Notes: a model not told the origin generated them from the sequence alone. Shown: positions 1-11,114, counted from the first letter of the stretch. The stretch is 64,000 bases of DNA from Trichobilharzia szidati (GCA_944472155.2 OX235279.1:155828199-155892198), one strand, 5' to 3'. Numbers and translations: made by a program.

Positions 1-1444
1 TTTTCTTAGGTTGTGCCTTTGCTTTTGAGCTTCGAACTTCATCCTTGATTGGCGGATCTCTGTAATAGATTTATTCCTAGTAGTGTTGTAGAATTCCTTG
101 GTCTCAGGAGTCTCAAGTGTGGCAAACAGGTTCCAACATTTGTGTTTACGCCTGAGTAACTTACGAATCTCTCGGTTTATCCAAAGGGGGCAATGTTTCC
201 AACCCTTTGGGACAGACCAAGATTTAAAAGGTTCAGTTACTTGAGCGTAAAGTTGTTTAAATTGGTTCCATGCGGCTTCTACTTGAGACTCTGGGTTGAT
301 GTACCAGTTTACTGAGTTGGCTGCTGAGATGATCACACTTATATCAGCTTTCCAAACGTTTGGTCGAGCTGGGATTTTGGCCCTTGCTGCTGTTGCTGTG
401 AACTTGAAAGTGAGCACAGCGTGATCACTTCTTCCTTAAGGAGGAAGATGTTGTATGAGATCCACATCCTCACCGTGGGAGAATACTAGGTCCAGAATTG
501 AGGAGGAGTGCTGTGAGTCATAGCGCGTGGGCTTAATGACATGTTGGACTAGGGCTAGCGATATACTAGATTCCAGCAGTTTATGAACAAAGGAGTTGCC
601 TGAAGATGGAGTTGTAAGGATCGTCCAGTCAACTGTTGGGGCGTTGAAGTCTCCGACTACGAAACTTCAACATTTCGAAGTCCAGGAGCCTAGCTTCCCT
701 ATTAGGAAGTCATCTGCACTGATGTCAGGACTGCGGTATGTAGCAATGAGGTCAATGTCTTGGCCTATGCATTTAAGTCTGCAGCGTAGAAGTTCGCACG
801 ACTCACTTTCGTGAGCGAGTGCTTCGATGCTACGCACGGTTAATCATTTCTTGAGGTAGATGACTACGCCACCCCCCTTGTGGTTTAGTCGATCCACCCT
901 ATGCACTTGGAAGTTTGGCAGGTTAACTTCGTTGTCAGTGATATCGAGTGTGAGCCATGTCTGTCATGATAATTACATCCGGGTCCCCAGAGTCTATCAT
1001 GTTAATCAGCTCAGTCTGTTTGTTCAACAGGGTGCGGGCGTTCGTGTGGCAAACTGTCAATTCAGTTTGGTGCTTCCCCGGCTTACCCACAGAGGTTTCG
1101 GCATCATTAAACTGCGAACTCGGACAACCCTTTTTGCCGTTTCGGCGTCGTTCGCTTAATTCTAGGGCCACAGACTGTCTTTTGACACGGTCTGCTAGGC
1201 TTAAGTCGGCACGGACGTATCCTTTAAGAATTTGAGTGTTGTTTAGAATAGCATCCCTCTCTTCTGTCGAGTTTAGTACGACTTTCAGGAGACGTACAGG
1301 CTGACTTACTGTAGGGTCAGGCTTTTGGCCGATTCTATATGCACTGTGTATTGTAATGCCTGATACTGTATGTGGCAGTAGTTTATCTAAAAGGGGCTTG
1401 ACCAAGTTAAGATCATGCTCGAATCTGGCCAGTGACTCTTCCAC
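1..1444 (-). pseudogene. LINE AP-like endonuclease, broken
   Basis: An open stretch at 1444-935 carries the endonuclease start (VCHTNARTLLNKQTELI, then DPDVIIMTD). After a frameshift near 935 the domain continues with VHRVDRLNHKGGGVVIYL (about 890-850). After a stop it reaches GDFNAPTVDW near 640-610, the catalytic Asp-Asn motif of AP-type endonucleases. The last 200 bases (for example ETKEFYNTTRNKSITEI) match the charged linker that precedes the RT in CR1 and jockey elements. At least two frame breaks make it non-functional. Confidence 0.8.
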
Positions 1445-2150
1445 TTTGTGGAGAATGATCGACCTGTCAGAGAGATCAGGTTTGCTTGCCGTGGCTTTCT
1501 TGCTTTGCGGCGTGTCTTTCTGTCCCTCGTGGGCAGTGAAGCTGATGTGTTATCCTTATTTCGCCTTTTGCGAGAAACCACATCACGCCATCCATTGGCG
1601 TCCTTCTCGCTAATCGTAGTAGGATTCACCTGCCTGCTACTCACCGGTGTGGATAAGGCTTGATCCACTTGTCCCTGGGGGACTTTAGCTGCAGGTTTTC
1701 GACCCCTGGTACGCCTCTTATTCGTGGCAGTCTTTTCGTTACTGTCACTGGAGGGCTTATCCGGTATCGTGGGGGGCAGCGTGGGTGTCTGGAATATGGT
1801 GGGTGCTCTTCTGTGCTGAAGAGCACTCACTCATTGACAGAGTCGCATTGGGGACATGTGCTGTTTTGTCGATGACGCTAGTCACGTCATCGTTGTCTGA
1901 GCAGTAGTCGGTCTTCTCCTGTGGTAGAAGACCCTTGCAGTCCATGAGCTTTGGGGCCCCAATGAGAGTGGCAATGGCTTCTGTTATACGAAATTTAGTC
2001 GTACTACAGCAGTCATTGCTACAGGTTTGCAGCAGGAGTTAGGTTTGTGCACATTCTGTGAAACCATCTCTTGCACTCATCACACTGTATTCCCTCATCC
2101 ACTGGAAATTTGCACATAACCCATCCGCAGCGGTTTCTTTTCATCGGCAT
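1387..2150 (-). pseudogene. LINE ORF1-like protein with PHD finger
   Basis: From the ATG at 2150 the frame shows Cys pairs followed by CDECKRWFH and a further Cys, the Cys4-His-Cys3 spacing of a PHD finger. It soon meets a stop near 2040. Further down a 147-residue open stretch (1830-1387) is rich in Lys, Arg, Ser and Pro, including RRTRGRKPAAK and KTRRKARKPR. This suits a nucleic-acid-binding ORF1 tail. PHD fingers bind histone tails in cellular proteins, so a chromatin-targeting role here is inference. The frame shifts near 1440 into the endonuclease ORF. Confidence 0.7.
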
Positions 2151-2276
2151 GCTTTTTAGAGCGAACTGGCGAAAAATAATTAAAATATGGCTTTATACGT
2201 ATATAACCTTTATAAATCAGTGATAAAAAGTCACTGAGTGCACAAATATATATTTTTAATTTTAATTTTTTTAATT

Positions 2277-2452
2277 TTGATTACAGCTTGATTCCACACC
2301 GTATTTTCAGTACAAGTATCGAATTTTCAGCATGGATATCGGTAGCCCAAATTTCAGGCCGACCATAGATATCGGGTGTGCGCCGGCAGGGGATCGAACC
2401 CCGGACCATGTGCATGGTCGGCGAGAGTCCTAAGCACTGTGCCACCGACGCA
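2277..2452 (-). mobile_element. tRNA-headed SINE, family 1
   Basis: On the minus strand the head (2452-2379) resembles a tRNA: its outer 7-8 bases pair (TGCGTCGG at one end, CCGGCGCA at the other). It has an A-box-like TGGCACAGTGCTTAGGA and a B-box-like GGTTCGATCCC, as expected for an internal pol III promoter. A ~100-base body follows, ending in a T-rich stretch at 2255-2280. The body matches that of the copy at 18.31-18.45 kb. Calling it a SINE rather than a tRNA gene rests on the shared body and repeated occurrence. Confidence 0.75.
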
Positions 2453-3140
2453 TGTATATATATAAAACTATAAAGTTATAAGAACTCAACTTCCTGTAAT
2501 TTAATAGACTCAAACCTAAAACGTAAACTAACTTCGATCAGAATAAGCTGATTTAAAGTTAATCTGTAGACTTTTGGAGCGTATCACACAACAAAAGCCA
2601 AAACTAAACAAGTGTCTAAAATTCTCTCCCTTTTCAAAGAGTGTATGTCAGATGAACTGAATTTACATAAGAACACTGCTTCTAAGAAGTCCAAAATGCC
2701 ACAAAAATACAACTCACTTGTGCAATAAAACTTCAAAACATAGTGTTTAAAGAGACGCACTCACCAACAGTTGTTAAAACTATTTTAACAGTAGCGTCTA
2801 CCTCAAAAACAGCGGCATCCAATATCCAATATCGTTTTTACGAGCTAGTGTAAACCGATTTAATTTATCTGTGCTCGCTTATTGGTTGTGAGGTGAAGGT
2901 TCCTGGCTTTCGGTAAAATCCTGCGTATTTCGTCCAGCTACTCGACTCTTGTAGCTTTGTCAGATTCCAAAGGAATGATGTCATTAATTATAAGTAGTTT
3001 GTACTATGCGGTGTGCTGCTATTGAGAAGGGAGTAGGTCTTTTCACCCTTCGCATATCACAGACACTGTCTCGTTCTATCACACAGCAGTTATTTATTCA
3101 TTCTCCCCTCCTTTGAGTTGCCAGTGGACTTTAAGGCTTC
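2453..3140. other. no recognisable gene
   Basis: AT-rich sequence with no coding pattern or repeat shared with the rest of the window. Confidence 0.5.
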
Positions 3141-3285
3141 CATATTAGTTTGATGATTAGATGTAACACATAGTGATGTTTCGAACGAAATTTACTGTTC
3201 ATAATCATATCCAGTATATAATACTGTTTCACTGTGTGATACATGTAATGAACAGACTAATATGGAATTGCTTACTGCCACTTCA
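3140..3285. repeat. PLE terminal region folded back on itself
   Basis: Bases 3143-3216 match, in antisense, the terminal segment that ends each PLE unit at 56-64 kb (TCCATATTAGTTTG through GTTTCGAAC to TTCATAATCATATC). From about 3217 the same terminal segment is repeated in sense orientation (ATACTGTTTCACTGTGTGAT to ACTAATATGGAATTGCTTA). The two halves form an inverted pair with almost no spacer. There are several substitutions against the 56-64 kb copies, so this is an older copy. Confidence 0.7.
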
Positions 3286-3295
3286 TGCTAGAGCT

Positions 3296-3475
3296 TTTGA
3301 AGTTTCGGTGGGAGTGGTGTTTATTTTTGGGGGTTAGGTTGCTTATGTCACACCCACCTTTCCCTCTCCTCTAGGCCTATAATCAGTTCAGCGAGGTTTG
3401 GGAGTGCTTCTGTCGGGGATTGAAACCAGCATCAAATTCGTGGCTTGAGAGCATTCAACCTCAGCGCTAACAACG
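3296..3475 (-). mobile_element. degenerate tRNA-headed SINE, family 2
   Basis: The order GTTTATTTT, TAGGTTGCT, CCTCTCCTCTA, AGCGAGGT, GGGAGTGC, CGGGGATTGAAACC parallels the better-preserved copies at 25.55-25.78, 34.06-34.29 and 49.27-49.50 kb. The tRNA-like head is heavily mutated. Confidence 0.5.
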
Positions 3476-3479
3476 AAAC

Positions 3480-4226
3480 TTTTATATGTTTTCAATTTAT
3501 CCCACTGTGAGCACTCGCAAAATGCGAGATCATTTTCTGTGACTAGATGAACACTATTACCCCAAGGGTGGAGATTCGGATATTTTCGACTAGTATCTGG
3601 TCACTAGTATGGATATAATTCAGTTTCGTTGAGTTTCCACCGGGACCCTACCTACTGTTGTCTCCAACGTTCTCAGACAGTCCCGATTTCTAATGGTTTG
3701 TAGCAGATTTCAACCGAATTTACCCGAGCCCACCCCGACCCACGGTTGGGGATGGGGCAAAGAAGTCTCCAGCTATGTCGAATTGTTCATAACTCAAGTC
3801 CCATATCCCTGTGATGGTAGTGACCAATAGCTAGTTGCGCTCTGCTGCAAAGATGGATGATCAGAAGATGTCACCCAATAGGTGTTTGACATGGCCTACG
3901 GAGAAATAACACCATATACAGACTGTAGTCTCAATAAGTGGTGGGTGCGTTGCACGTACGCGTCTGAGATGCTCGCCAAAGTAAATAACTACTCCTCACC
4001 TTTCTTATTATTCCTGTCTAACCTGACTAGAGACAATCACTTATACTTATTTCATTGTCGGCGATAGTAGGGGTTCGACAGGATTCAGTCATTGCGATAA
4101 CCCAGTGGAAACCAAGTTGATTTCTATCAGCCTACCTGATAGATTCTCCAAATCTTCCATGAGCTCCTATGTGCTCAATACAGACGTTAATTTGCCGTAT
4201 GTTCGGTTGACTCAGAGAAACAAAAG
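3480..4226. other. no recognisable gene
   Basis: No coding frame with family signatures and no repeat shared elsewhere in the window. The stretch ends where similarity to segment U begins, near 4230. Confidence 0.4.
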
Positions 4227-4880
4227 CAAACCACATGGCCTAAATACAACTCTTCACATAGTTGGAGATATGATATAGTCTTTTTTGAGTAGCCCAGGTA
4301 AGACTAAGGGGGAGCAGTGAAGTGCAGTAGGTGAGATTCAAGGGTCAAGAAACTGTGAGTGTTGAGGTTGACTGATTCTTACCTTCTTCAGGCAGCAGGT
4401 TGGACGGGACATTTCCCTTGAAATCGGTAAGATATGGGATGATCAAGGAAGGACAGGGGATAGAACTATTCCGAAATATTTTATGCTCGACTTAGTTCCC
4501 ATTTCCATGACCTCGATGCTGTGCTACAAGCATCATGTGGACGGACCAGTTCGTGTGAACGACGTTTGTGCCTGAATTTGAAGCAAACTGTCTGATGTTT
4601 ATAAGTATTTAAGGTGAGACCATTTAGCTTAGATCATCACCGCTGCCTTATATCCGACAAAAGGCCATTAAGATTGGAACGAGCCAAGTGAGACGTAACA
4701 GATTTGAAAGGTCATCCAGCGAGGGATCTGCAGTCGTTAGTTGAAAGTCATAGGTGATTAGTAGACAGTATATGATTGAATGTAACAGTGTAGGGAGGAG
4801 TAGAGGAGCATGATTATGATATAAACTAGATGAACTGCACACCAGAGGACGGCGGCAGCGAGTTTGAGAAGCCGTAACTT

Positions 4881-5640
4881 ATGATGGATGATCAGACTGA
4901 AGTGGTCGGGGGAGATGTGACAAACGCAGTGAAGGATTTAAAAGGTGAGGGGTATGTTTCACGAAACGCACACGGAAACCTAACTCTCAGGGGGGGGACA
5001 GCGTTTCACACAAGTACGGTTATCTACCGAAAGAGCATAAATCAGGAGTTCCCTCATGTCCCATATGAGACATGTCTCAATCACTTGGTGACCAGACGTC
5101 AAAGTGGCCGATACAGCCAATTCAACCCTTGCATGACCAGTTAGTGAAGCGTAGTGTCACGATCGCCCTCCAGTTTATTGAGTGGCCATGGGATCCTGAC
5201 TAGGACCTATTTTCGCTAACTTATTTCTAGCAAAACCAGAGAACAGTCCGCTGAAAGATGAGATAGCAAGAATAGGAATGAATTGTCGTTACATGGATGG
5301 ATGACACTCTTGTTGTGTGCGATGAAGGGTTACGTACACGCGATTTGATTGTGAGCCACTTCAACAGTGCTCACCCAACAGTCCATTTCACCTGCGAAGG
5401 AGAATACGACGACACCCTGCTGCAGTTCCTCGTCGTTTTACTAACGAAGGAGAGATTCTATCGCAATGTTAAGCCAAAGCGATAAGGAAAACCCTACTCT
5501 TCGCATCTCTTCATATCCTTCAGTAGCCGTCCAGTGTTCACGCAGAAACGGAACGACGCCTCTTCTTACCTAAGCTCTTCTTCACGCATATACCATTATG
5601 ATTAATCCTGTGGTTCATGACATGTTGGGCGTACTATTAG
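4881..5640 (+). pseudogene. PLE-B reverse transcriptase relic
   Basis: Two fragments of a Penelope-type RT are visible in different frames. At 4881-5144 the frame holds the N-terminal fingers region; the equivalent place at 51.72-51.79 kb reads YGCLPKEHKSGVPSCPI, the PLE form of the YGLPKxHK motif. At 5285-5485 the frame reads MDDTLVVCDE, the catalytic YxDD motif with Met in second place, followed by palm and thumb sequence (FTCEGEYDDTLLQFL). Frameshifts and stops separate them. It belongs to a different PLE family from the array at 56-64 kb. Confidence 0.7.
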
Positions 5641-5661
5641 GCGAGTTCGTCTACGCGTTAA

Positions 5662-6630
5662 TAATGATAATAATAATAATTTATATTTCGTATAAACTGG
5701 TGTTCACAGGAAATGCGTGCCATTTTTACAGGCACGATGGCTTATGTTATAAATTACAGTCCTGAAGTATCATAAATTAGTACTTTTTGAAAAGTTTAAA
5801 TCGTCCGATTATTGTACAAGCAATCAGAACAGGTTGTTATGAATATTAAATTGTAAACCCTTCACCATCAAATTTGGGCGACAAGCCAAACTTCCTTCCG
5901 TTTCCTGCTGATAGTTATGTTCAACCAGTGAACAGCGTATATTTGGGTAGGTTCTACGCCCTCACGTGATTGAAAGCTACCTCAGGAAGAGAAGAACGTC
6001 CTGAGAAACTGCAAACTGACATAAAATACAATTATGGATAATACATCATTGGAAGAACATGTACAAGAAGGAGCTGGAGACTCCTTGGAATGATAGTATA
6101 CATTTGCAATGATTAATGCTAACCATATTGGTCTAAGCATGGAAACTAAGAGGTTTACAAGGAAAATATAGCCTTGTTCAAACATTGGTGTTGTTGTGTT
6201 ATTAATCAAAGCGACCAGAATTTAAGGAAAATTTAGTCTTAGCTTTGATAAAGGCCCAGGTGGTTAAGATCAAATAGAGTATGATAGTGAGTAAATAAAA
6301 AGATTAACGTGAGGCAGACAAGTGATATTTCAGTGAGAAGTGAATTCAAAGATCTAAGAGAATAGAACCCGTAGGACAAGCTGACCTATAAGATGTCTCA
6401 CGAATTTCTGTAGGGCCCATGGGGTAGCATCTTGGCAAGAAGCTGAACGGGCTTGTAGATGGTGGGAACGAAAACACTTTCTTATAATCTATATCTGTAC
6501 AATCCTTATTTTACCTATTTTATGAAGTATCTAGACTAATGTTTAATTCTCGAGCTGTAGAAAAATGCATGTTCCTGTCCTACAAATCGAAGCAATACAC
6601 ATTTGTGACCACTAATATATCTGTTTATCA
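5662..6630 (+). mobile_element. ~0.97-kb unclassified insertion, copy 1
   Basis: This block interrupts the PLE-B relic and is absent from the equivalent place at 22.65-22.70 kb. Its start (AATAATTTATATTTCGTATA, then ATGCGTGCCATTTTT) and internal stretches (CATTTGCAATGATTAATGCT; CCTATAAGATG through GGGCCCATGGGGTAGCATCT) have diverged counterparts in the reverse complement of 6786-7748. The two are therefore members of one family in opposite orientations. No conserved protein domain is recognised. Confidence 0.65.
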
Positions 6631-6785
6631 GCATTCGCCAGCTTGGCTCATCAAGGGGAGAATTTGTTGAGTGGAAAGCTCGATACTCTCACAACTGGTC
6701 GATTCTGGACATTGCATCGACGCCAGCACAGCCTTCAGAATTTTATACCGAATTCCGAAGTCGTTATCACGTACAGTTCGCTCAC
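6631..6785 (+). pseudogene. PLE-B GIY-YIG region fragment, part 1
   Basis: The frame SSILSQLVDSGHCIDASTAF followed by RILYRIPKSL matches the post-catalytic part of the PLE GIY-YIG endonuclease domain. The uninterrupted equivalent at 22.64-22.31 kb continues through a TxAESVAIRLTGLELSIQK-like stretch. Here it stops at about 6785, where the second 0.97-kb insertion begins. Confidence 0.6.
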
Positions 6786-7748
6786 GACCTTACCTTCAGT
6801 TCTTCCTGCCTACATTGAACTCTAACTATAGTGTTCTGCTGAATCCTGTCCCACTATTCACAAAACCTATTCTTTTTACTCTTCAAGGTTTTAGCATCTT
6901 ATAAACTAATCTGTTCATTAGGACGCATGCACACATATAATATATGAGGGCTTGAATCTTTATCTTGAAACAGTTAATAATAATCTCCTGAACAGATGCG
7001 ACCACATGGGCTCTGCACAGATTTATGGGGCATCTTATAAATTGACACGCTTTCCTTTGTCGTATCTTCGAATATCACTTAACAATGTCTCATCCCATAC
7101 ATTTTCTAATAACGTCTTCACTTGCTCATTATATTCCACTAAACCTAACATTTTATAGCTCTTTATGAATTTGACTCGACTTATTTTATTCCTATTCTCT
7201 ATAGGGTACGGTTGTGCACCGAACACAAAAAGGTATGAAATTAAAACAACCGGCTTGTGGATAATTGTATTAAACCAAAAGTGGACAACATGGTAGTAAA
7301 ACCTATAGGGTAGCATTATACATTGCAAATGATCTTTGTCAGCCTAGGGATTATAGTCTCCCATTGTATTTCCTTTATGAATGCATATATTAGTGATACA
7401 TTGCATTTACCTATTTCATTACACTTTAATGATTCACTTTAGCACCGTTACTTTTCTAAAACAGCTTACTATCCCTTGTAAACGTTGTACTTACCTCAAT
7501 ATTGGTTGGTTATCGTATGCCCACAACTACGGGTTGAAAACGAAATGAAGTCGATTTTCCTGCGCAACCTGGAGGACTGCTGTTTAATTCAATAATGATA
7601 CGACATGAGTCAGACAATGAGTGTATTTATACATATATCAAATATTTAGCTGTTCAAACATAAACTTGTAGACAATCTACTATTTGAAAATGGCATGCAT
7701 TTTCATGTAAACTTAAGTTTATATGAAAATATAAATTATTGTTATTAC
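6786..7748 (-). mobile_element. ~0.97-kb unclassified insertion, copy 2 (inverted)
   Basis: This block interrupts the PLE-B GIY-YIG fragment. Its reverse complement is recognisably similar to 5662-6630 at several points, including both the ATTTATATTT/CATGCCATTTT start and the TTATAAGATG...AGCCCATG...GCATCT segment. A 97-codon open stretch (7328-7035, minus) encodes a protein that is not recognised and contains KGKRVNL near its end. The outer ends differ between copies, so exact termini are uncertain. Confidence 0.6.
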
Positions 7749-7780
7749 TACATAGATAGCTAAATCTGTTGCAATAAGAT
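7749..7780 (+). pseudogene. PLE-B GIY-YIG fragment, part 2
   Basis: A 32-base remnant (AGATAGCTAAATCTGTTGCA and on) continues the PLE-B frame and ends in the AAGAT target duplication of the gypsy element. Confidence 0.6.
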
Positions 7781-8126
7781 CTTAGGGGTTGCAGGTGTCG
7801 ACGTTCGCGAACTGTACGGAGTATACGAACTCAAGATCTTATACCAACAACTTCTATAGTGTTCGTTCTTGGAGTACCAAAGATAAAGCAAAAGACCAGA
7901 TTTAGCCGTCCAAAGTACGTATTATATTTCGGGACCAAATCGCGGGTTGAAGTGAATGCTTAGCTAGCTAGTAATCGTGCACGCACGTGACACGACGGAG
8001 TACCAAATGGCGGGGATGCTTGACCGGAAGCCTTCAGCTAAACAAGTCGACTTAAACAGTGAGGGTCAGCATCCAATGTTGAGTGATGATTGCTGTGGTC
8101 AATAATTTTGGGGAATTATTTACCGC
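7781..8126 (-). repeat. gypsy 3' LTR
   Basis: It is aligned base by base with the LTR at 12565-12910. Over the core (TGTCGACGTTCGCG through ATTATTTACCGC, ~330 bases) I see one substitution (T near 7975, C near 12759). A few more differences occur at the extreme ends. Confidence 0.9.
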
Positions 8127-8127
8127 T

Positions 8128-8147
8128 ACAGCTCACTCCTCCCCTAG
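8128..8147 (-). promoter_or_regulatory. gypsy polypurine tract
   Basis: The minus strand reads AGGGGAGGAGTGAG immediately before the 3' LTR. This purine run is in the standard place for priming plus-strand DNA synthesis. It overlaps the last codons of the terminal open frame. Confidence 0.7.
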
Positions 8148-8353
8148 TGGATTTGTGAGGACCCTAAGACATGACCAGCCGGAAGTAAAAAAATCTCGAT
8201 GGTTCCCTGATGGGTGAAAAAATCTTCCGAGTGGCTTTATGGAGAGCCTGCTGGTCTGTCTGCCTATGCTAATAGGGTGTCTGTACTTAGCTTCCTCGAT
8301 GTTGTTCGTTGTATCCCGTGCTTCATTTGCTTCCTGTCCAATGCCCGTTGCAC
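8133..8353 (-). CDS. gypsy Pol C-terminal segment, candidate second exon
   Basis: This open frame runs to a stop just before the polypurine tract and begins at a splice-acceptor-like site (pyrimidine run then CAG at 8356-8354). Read from that point it stays in phase with the integrase C-terminal frame ending at 8709. It contains basic residues (IGRQTSRLSIKPLGRFF) of the kind seen at the end of many gypsy Pol proteins. A function beyond the Pol tail is not evident. Without splicing it would be a separate ORF with no clear start. Confidence 0.45.
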
Positions 8354-8708
8354 CTGGAAAAGAAAACAAGAATGCTGAGAACCTTGTCAAGAAAAATGTA
8401 CCAAATAAGCGTTTTTTTACAAAAAAGTGGCGTGCATCTACTATACAGTAAAATAATGTAAAGTTCATAATATCGAAAAAATATACATCTAATTTAATTT
8501 TTTTCTAATTGCATGTTTAATGTACGGTTATAGGAAAAAATCGTTTACTTGTGTTAAGTGATGCTACATAAAAAAATTGATGTCTGAAGAGAAATTATGA
8601 GTTGGGTGAAACACACCACTCAGTTATGTGAAATAGGTGTGAAGGTATTCTGGGAATCAATTACTTGTGGATTATCGGGTGCTTTTAGCTATAGGCTAAA
8701 AGGATTAC
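8354..8708 (-). other. candidate intron in gypsy pol
   Basis: The minus strand has a donor-like GAAG followed by GTAATC at 8708 and an acceptor-like TTGTTTTCTTTTCCAG ending at 8354. The 355-base stretch between is AT-rich, and the flanking codons are in phase across it. Retrotransposons can carry introns that are spliced only in some transcripts. This is inference from sequence only. Confidence 0.4.
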
Positions 8709-9704
8709 CTTCCAAGTAAGCCGGTTTCAGACGGTCGATACTGACGGCGTCTTCGCGGCCTTTCTTGTCTAAAACAAAGAATTTATCCGTACGTTTAATT
8801 ACCTTATATGGTCCGTCATACGGGGGTTCTAGAGGGCGACGCACAGAGTCGCGACGAACAAATACCTGTGAAGAAGTTTTTAAACAGTGGTGGACGAAGA
8901 CATCAATAGACTGTGGTCGGAGGGGAGCAGGTTTAACTGAACGCATTGCGTTTGTAAGCCTACTGACGTATGAGGAGTGATCTACCGCTGGTGGGAAGCT
9001 CGAGGGAGAAACAAACTCACCTGGCAGTCGTAGTGTCGTGCCAAATACTAGCTCAGCAGTAGTACAACCATCATCGGTTTTTTAGGCGTTTCGTATCCCT
9101 AGGAGAACTAACGGAAGGGACTCAGTCCAGTGGGTGTTATTTGCAGCTGATAAACCAGCTTTCAACTGTCTGTGTAGACGTTCTACCATACCATTAGCTT
9201 GTGGATGGTAGGCTGTTGTTCGAAATCGCATGCAACCAAGGATTTTAGTCAAAGCGAAGAATAAACCGCTTTCGAATCGCCGCCCACGATCAGTTGTTAT
9301 GGAAGATGAGCATCCAAAGTTTGCGGTCCATCTGTCTACAAAGACGCGTGCGACGGTTTCAGCAGATATATCCTTGATGGGTACTGCTTCAGGCCATCGT
9401 GTGAAGCGATCGATGCAGGTTAACATATAAGTATATCCATGAGATTCTGGAAGGGGGCAACTAAATCTATATGGACGTGTTCGAAACGAACATCGGGGAG
9501 AAGATAGGTGCCAAGGGAGCTTTTGGTGTGTCTTATTACTTTGCACTTTTGGCAAGCTAAGCACGTCTGTGCCCATTCCCTTACTTCCTTATTAATACCA
9601 GGCCGACAAAACGGACTAGTTACGAGCTTGACGGTAGTTCGAATACCTGAGTGTGATAAGCCATGCAACGTATTGCAGACATTACGGCGATAACTTTTAG
9701 GCAC
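8709..9704 (-). pseudogene. gypsy integrase, frameshifted
   Basis: Integrase inserts the cDNA into host DNA. The frame at 9704-9420 carries the N-terminal His2-Cys2 zinc module (H..H, then CLACQKC). After a frameshift near 9450 the core at about 9420-9082 shows the catalytic acidic residues in [23 protein letters not shown] and [12 protein letters not shown]. After a stop near 9080 the C-terminal segment (8946-8709) has YDGPYKVIKR and AVSIDRLKPAYL, a GPY/F-type module. At least two breaks prevent a single protein. Confidence 0.85.
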
Positions 9705-9775
9705 GATAGGGCGAGGAGTACTAGTGGAAATGTCGCAGCGAATAGTATCTTTTCCTATACCTAAAGGTCTCTCGG

Positions 9776-10990
9776 CTAATTGTAGAGTGTTTTCGACAAC
9801 TCATGCTGAAGCTCGGTATCTTCTTCTTGAAGACAAGCCAGTTTCGCAAGGTCTATGCCGTCGATTTGGGTGAAGGAACAAATATGTGACAAGGCATCTG
9901 CTACAGTGTTGTTCACTCCGGATACATGGCGAATATCCGATGTAAACTGTGAAACATAATCCAGTTGTCGTGATTCCCTGGGTGAATACTTATCTGAAGT
10001 TGAGTTCAGAGAGTACGTCAGAGGTTTGTGGTCAGTGAAAATTATGAATTCACGACCCTCAACTGAATGTCGAAAATGGCGTATAGCACAGCACATAGCT
10101 AGAAGTTCTCTTCCAAACATTCTGTACTTCGTTTCAGCTAATTGAAGGCGCCCCGAGAAAAAGGCGAGTGGTTGCCACTCTTTGTTAACTAGTTGTTGCA
10201 GAACTGCGCCGATTGCAGTGTCTGATGCATCAACTGAGATACTTAACGGTGCCATTGGATCCTGATACATAAGAAGGGTGGCATCCGCAATAGCTTTCTT
10301 TACCTGAGTGAAAGCATGTCGAGAAGACGCGTCGAGTTCGATAGACTTGTTATTCCCTCGAAGGAGATCTGTTAATGGCTGAATCAGAGAAGCACAGTTA
10401 GGAATAAATCGTCGGTGATAACTTACCAAGCCGTTGAAAGTGCGAAGACTTTTCACTGTCTTTGGCTCCGGAAAGTTCAGTATCGCTTCGACTTTAGTAG
10501 CCAGTGGGCGAATGCCCTGACAGTCAATAGTGTGACCCAGAAAATCGAGTGAGTCAACGCCTATTTGACACTTCTGGATATTGATGGTAACACCATGTTG
10601 GAGTAACCTTTCAAATGCCAAGTCCGAGTGTCTAAGTTGAGTTTCCTTATCTGGACTGGCGATGAGGCAGTCGTCTAAGTATGCATATACAAAGTTGAGA
10701 CCGCGAAATACTTCATCGATGAAGCGTTGGAATGTTTGGGCCGCATTCCGGAGGCCGAATGGCATACGTAGAAATTCGAAAAGTCCCAAAGGCGTGATGA
10801 TAGCCGTTTTCGGAATATCTTCCGTTGCCATCGGGATTCGGTCATACGCTTTAACCAAGTCGATTTTTGAGAATATAGATGCTCCAGATAACGTTGCTAT
10901 CAAGTCGTGTATGTGAGGCAAAGGGTAGCAATCAGGGGTTGTTTTGGCGTTCACTCGCCGGTAATCACCAGTGGGTCGCCAATCGTTACT
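9776..10990 (-). pseudogene. gypsy reverse transcriptase-RNase H
   Basis: The 392-residue open stretch (ATG at 10954, open upstream to about 10990) includes FSKIDLVKAYDRIPM (catalytic Asp), LRMPFGLRNAAQTFQRF, and the YLDD active site in YAYLDDCLIASP. RNase H follows with DASDTAIGAVLQ, FGRELLAMCCAIRHF and FTDHKPLT, ending in VSGVNNTVADALSHI. The frame upstream (DWRPTGDYRRVN near 10980) is out of phase with the protease ORF because of a frameshift near 10990 and a stop near 11115. The RT-RNase H body itself is uninterrupted. Confidence 0.9.
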
Positions 10991-11114
10991 ATCCCTTTTT
11001 CGGTACTATATGCAATTGGGATGCCCATGGACTATTCGATGGCCGAATGATGCCAAGGGTGAGCATGTGATCGAATTCGTTTCTGGCAATTCTCAGTTTG
11101 TCAGGAGGCAGTCG

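Larger units (their letters stand above)
1..2150 (-). mobile_element. CR1-type LINE with PHD finger, truncated by window edge
   Basis: Reading the minus strand from 2150, the order is a PHD-like zinc finger, a basic low-complexity ORF1 region, an AP-type endonuclease, and the endonuclease-RT linker at the window edge. The reverse transcriptase would lie outside the window. The same order (PHD, basic ORF1, endonuclease) occurs in the element at 44.3-48.1 kb, so the two belong to related CR1-like families. The frame is interrupted near 2040, 1440, 935 and 850, so this is a dead copy. Confidence 0.85.

Noticed and set aside
8133..8468. Envelope-like third ORF of the gypsy element
   Set aside because: No signal peptide, transmembrane segment or glycoprotein pattern is seen, and the frame fits as a Pol tail after a candidate intron.
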